Positions 14,143-16,888 of a stretch of DNA of 16,888 nucleotides are shown piece by piece. The notes under the pieces are model-generated. The model made no database searches. It worked only from the letters and a program-made list of their open reading frames with translations, and was not told the DNA's origin. Within the stretch, counting starts at the first letter, position 1; the number at the start of each line of letters is the position of its first letter. This stretch comes from Parietichytrium sp. I65-24A. Its lineage: Eukaryota > Sar > Bigyra > Thraustochytrida > Thraustochytriidae. Where the stretch lies: the NCBI GenBank assembly GCA_012862575.1, contig BLSF01000161.1:1-16888 (forward strand), read 5' to 3'. The position numbers and the translations under genes were made by a program.

Positions 14143-16888
14143 ACAGCACCCCGTCAAAAGCTAAAAATTACGCTTGCTCTGATGTGCATCGCTGGTCTAC
14201 TCGCGGGCTTGGTGTCCTGGGCTCAAGGCGGAGGAGGGAAAGAGCTGTCAGGAGGACGCGAGGACGAAGACGGGTTCATTGCAACAGGGTGTCAAGTATC
14301 GTCCTATCTGGAGCTTGTTTTCAAGGCCGCAAGATGCCCGGAGATCACTGTTACAGCAAATATCAGCTTTCCGCCATTTTTCGGGACCATGTACGTCAAT
14401 GCGGACTCGCAACTGGCCATCAGAGGACAAGACTTGCCTGACGGGCGGAGATTTCATCTCTTCAATCCGAGCTTTGTAGTCGAGGGCCAGCTCGCACTGT
14501 TCAACTTGGACCTCTCCGGAGGTCTTGGCGCGCTCTACTTGAATGGTGAAGATGCAACCGTCACGGCCTCCAGATCCTCTTTTCGTAACATGGGCTTTGC
14601 GGCAACGCTCAGCGACGGGGCGCGGCTTGTCGCCCGCGACACAGAAATCGACGTTCATGCCTCAGGAGTCATTGGCTGCCCGACTTGTGCACTGGAGCTC
14701 GTGTCGGTACAGGTACGCATCTCAAACCCGCTGGTGAAGACGCTGGTAACAAGTGCGGCCACTGTATCCTCCAGCGGTCTGCGGATCTTGCCTACCGGAG
14801 ACGACTTCAACACAGTCGCTTTCCTTTTACCATTCGCCTCTGGGGATACCGCGCCACGTCCGATCTTCAGATTTGAGGGCAACAACGGCGTCTTCCAATT
14901 TCAAGAGATGGAGAAAACCGCCCGCGCCGTCGGCGAGTGCAACAATGAAGCGTTGGAGCTGCTGCGGGAGGTTGGTCAAAACGACAAAGTCAAGACTTGC
15001 AAACAGCGCTGCAATGACAACATCAATTGCCGGGGGTTTAAAACGATCCTCAAAGATTTAGAGTCGCCGGCTGAATGTGAGCTATACCGCAGCATCAACA
15101 CCACAATGTGCTCGCTCGAGGCCGCGCAAAACGTCACCAGCGTTGACAGCGTTTTCCTCGCGACACGACGACTCGAAGACTCGTTCGAGGCAATTCCGCA
15201 TGGGTACTCGCCCCTTCCTCTGGACAATTCCGGCTTTTCTGCACTGCATCTTGGGGTATCGCTCAACATTTGCAGGGCATTATGCAAAACCTATGTGGGC
15301 TGCCGAGCGCTTGTGTACAACGACTTGCTCGGCACGTGCAAGCTTGCGGCGGGTATAGCCTATCAAGCAAACGAGGAGTCCAAGGATACGGATCGTTCGT
15401 TTTGGACGGAAACGATTTCCGAGATGCTCATTGAGCTACCAGACTCCTCGAAAGGTTCTGTACAGACTGGCGCGGGGACCAACCCGGAAGACCTGAGAAC
15501 GATTGCAGATGGGTGCAAGCTTCATAATCATACGCTGGTAGGGCTGGTGAAGGTTTCAGCACCAACTTCTTACAAAGCCTGTGCTGGTCTTGCGCATTTC
15601 CCTGACGCTGAAGCGTACCAAGGGTTCTTGCACAGCGAGTCCAACGGGGATTGCTTTCTCCTACCATTTACCTTGAACGCGTCCTTTGCAAACGAAATCT
15701 GCTCGAGTGGAGGCGAGGAGGCACACTACAGACTCTACGCAACTACCTTTTCCGCCGCGGCCATTCCCGCTGACGTCTCCCCGCTCAAACGCTTTCGCAA
15801 CATTCAAATTCCTGCGCATACCAAAGGTTTGTTCGGCGTAGAGTGGAAACGGTTTGCAAATATCTCGTCCACGGACTTGTGCGAGCGGCTCTGCCAAATG
15901 CACGAGGCTTGCGCCCTTGCAGTGTACACGCCAAGCAAGGAACTCTGCCGTTTCCACCATTTGCCAACTCTTTTTGAAAAAAAGGAGGAGGAGGAGGAAG
16001 AAGATGACGAAAGTCAGCATCCTGCTGTCCTGCTGGTCGTGACGGAAACAACGCGTTTTGTGCAGGACGACAATTACGAGAGAGAGGAAGAACCGATTGC
16101 TTGGCCGGGCCGAAAGCTCTCTGGCGCTACCCAAGGAACGTGTGAAGCAATGTGCGCGTTTCATTCGGGATGCACTGCGTATGTGACGCTTGACAACGCA
16201 AGCGGAGGGGAATGTTTCCTTGTCAGCAGCGAAGAAACAAAGAGAAACGAAGATCCGTCGTTCCTTGGGGAGTCGCCTGCGAATGTGACGTCGGCACCAC
16301 CACTTGTGCGTCCAAAGAAAAAAGTCTCGCTCAGCAGTGCCCAACACCGCTCGTTCGCGCAGATCCCACTACGCGCCTTCTTTCCGCTACTGGAGAGCCA
16401 AGTGAGCATCATCCGCCCAGTAGACCAGTCCCGCGCGGAGGAGGAAGAGGATTGCTTGCGGCTGTGCGAGCTCTCATTGGACTGCAATGCGTGGCAGCGC
16501 GACGACTTTGACGGCAGCTGCCGCTTTTGGTCCAAGTTCAACGTTGACTTTTTTCGCACGACAGAGGACGAAGGAGTCAACAGCGAAGGAATCGTTCACG
16601 TTGCAGCAGCAGCAGCAGCAGCAGCCACCCCGGAAAGCGATGACTACATTGCACAGAGCCAAGGCGCTTGCGTTCCGACGAGAGATTTGCTGGCGACCTT
16701 CAACTTCCTGGGCTTCAGTGGAAGAGAAGTGAAAGAGGGATGCGGTCGGCTGTGTGACGTCACGAAAAATTGTACTTGGTTTGCTACTCTTTTGGATACG
16801 AATGTTACCACAGGTTCCACGTCAGCTTCGTGCTTGTTCTACTCTAGCTACATGGACTCCATTACCGCTACGAATACGACTGGCGGTC
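14032..16888 (+). CDS. PAN/Apple-module secreted or type II membrane protein (3' partial)
   Basis: 952 codons are open from ATG 14032 to the window end with no stop. The ATG follows a GA-rich leader (GAGAGAGAGG). Residues about 43-66 form one hydrophobic segment (LALMCIAGLLAGLVSW) after a 42-residue polar head, so it is an uncleaved signal anchor or a late signal peptide. About 80-260 carry short strands with alternating hydrophobics and repeating turns (LFNPSFVVEGQLALFNLDLS), as in right-handed beta-helix proteins. After about 300 come seven cysteine modules of the C-x3-C-x5/6-C...C kind, centred near residues 325, 425, 525, 630, 715, 820 and 920, as in PAN/Apple domains that bind proteins or sugars. 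Acidic linkers and an Ala run (AGC repeats near 16603) separate them. Many NxS/T sites suggest glycosylation. GC-rich codons differ from the left block and suggest a host gene. Confidence 0.75.
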   Translation, partial: MKKHQVVQSYVHDVESNPNGVRSETALGIAAATKPPSTAPRQKLKITLALMCIAGLLAGLVSWAQGGGGKELSGGREDEDGFIATGCQVSSYLELVFKAARCPEITVTANISFPPFFGTMYVNADSQLAIRGQDLPDGRRFHLFNPSFVVEGQLALFNLDLSGGLGALYLNGEDATVTASRSSFRNMGFAATLSDGARLVARDTEIDVHASGVIGCPTCALELVSVQVRISNPLVKTLVTSAATVSSSGLRILPTGDDFNTVAFLLPFASGDTAPRPIFRFEGNNGVFQFQEMEKTARAVGECNNEALELLREVGQNDKVKTCKQRCNDNINCRGFKTILKDLESPAECELYRSINTTMCSLEAAQNVTSVDSVFLATRRLEDSFEAIPHGYSPLPLDNSGFSALHLGVSLNICRALCKTYVGCRALVYNDLLGTCKLAAGIAYQANEESKDTDRSFWTETISEMLIELPDSSKGSVQTGAGTNPEDLRTIADGCKLHNHTLVGLVKVSAPTSYKACAGLAHFPDAEAYQGFLHSESNGDCFLLPFTLNASFANEICSSGGEEAHYRLYATTFSAAAIPADVSPLKRFRNIQIPAHTKGLFGVEWKRFANISSTDLCERLCQMHEACALAVYTPSKELCRFHHLPTLFEKKEEEEEEDDESQHPAVLLVVTETTRFVQDDNYEREEEPIAWPGRKLSGATQGTCEAMCAFHSGCTAYVTLDNASGGECFLVSSEETKRNEDPSFLGESPANVTSAPPLVRPKKKVSLSSAQHRSFAQIPLRAFFPLLESQVSIIRPVDQSRAEEEEDCLRLCELSLDCNAWQRDDFDGSCRFWSKFNVDFFRTTEDEGVNSEGIVHVAAAAAAAATPESDDYIAQSQGACVPTRDLLATFNFLGFSGREVKEGCGRLCDVTKNCTWFATLLDTNVTTGSTSASCLFYSSYMDSITATNTTGG

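Overview
The window looks like a junction between an integrated large DNA virus and a protist chromosome. Roughly the first 10.2 kb is compact, lower in GC and gene-dense. Ten intact or partial genes lie on both strands without visible introns, the gaps are short, 3' ends nearly touch or overlap, and TATA-like boxes sit about 30-50 nt before most starts. Genes recognisable by family pattern are a very small TFIIS-type zinc ribbon, a short coiled-coil protein of a type common in large DNA viruses, a protein whose motif order resembles an HK97-type (tailed-phage/herpesvirus) portal, and a major facilitator transporter. Several others are multi-pass membrane or low-complexity proteins I do not recognise. 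A portal-like protein beside NCLDV-like transcription genes best fits the Mirusviricota, which are known as episomes and integrations in thraustochytrids and other protists. That assignment, and a labyrinthulomycete host, are inferences from family knowledge; no database search was possible.

Layout: 1-112, the tail of an upstream gene; 153-494, coiled-coil protein; 510-722 (-), TFIIS zinc ribbon; 819-1640 and 1701-3848, two ORFs in the same frame separated by one TAA; 3855-5039 (-), Ser/Gln-rich coiled-coil protein; 5099-5818 (-), membrane protein; 5872-5937, a strong hairpin; 5981-7628 (-), portal-like protein, broken only by an assembly gap; 7706-8515 (+) and 8508-8990 (-), two membrane proteins; 9042-10208, MFS transporter. 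A second strong hairpin follows at 10251-10288 and opens a GC-rich cluster of hairpins ending near 10516.

From about 10.5 to 13.9 kb the sequence is gene-poor. Its only recognisable content is a decayed dynamin-family GTPase (about 10961-12600, minus strand) with at least five frame changes and no visible P-loop. From 14032 to the end runs one open, GC-rich reading frame for a large secreted or type II membrane protein: one membrane segment, a beta-helix-like region, then seven cysteine modules resembling PAN/Apple domains. This looks like a host surface protein.

Two single N characters (6275 and 13815) each sit between near-identical direct copies (105 and about 328 nt). These are most simply overlapping contig ends joined without merging. 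Collapsing the first restores one uninterrupted portal-like gene of about 513 codons.

In working terms, the left part would supply virion assembly (portal, possible scaffold), transcription (TFIIS ribbon) and membrane functions. The right part would be host sequence next to the insertion, including a dead gene.
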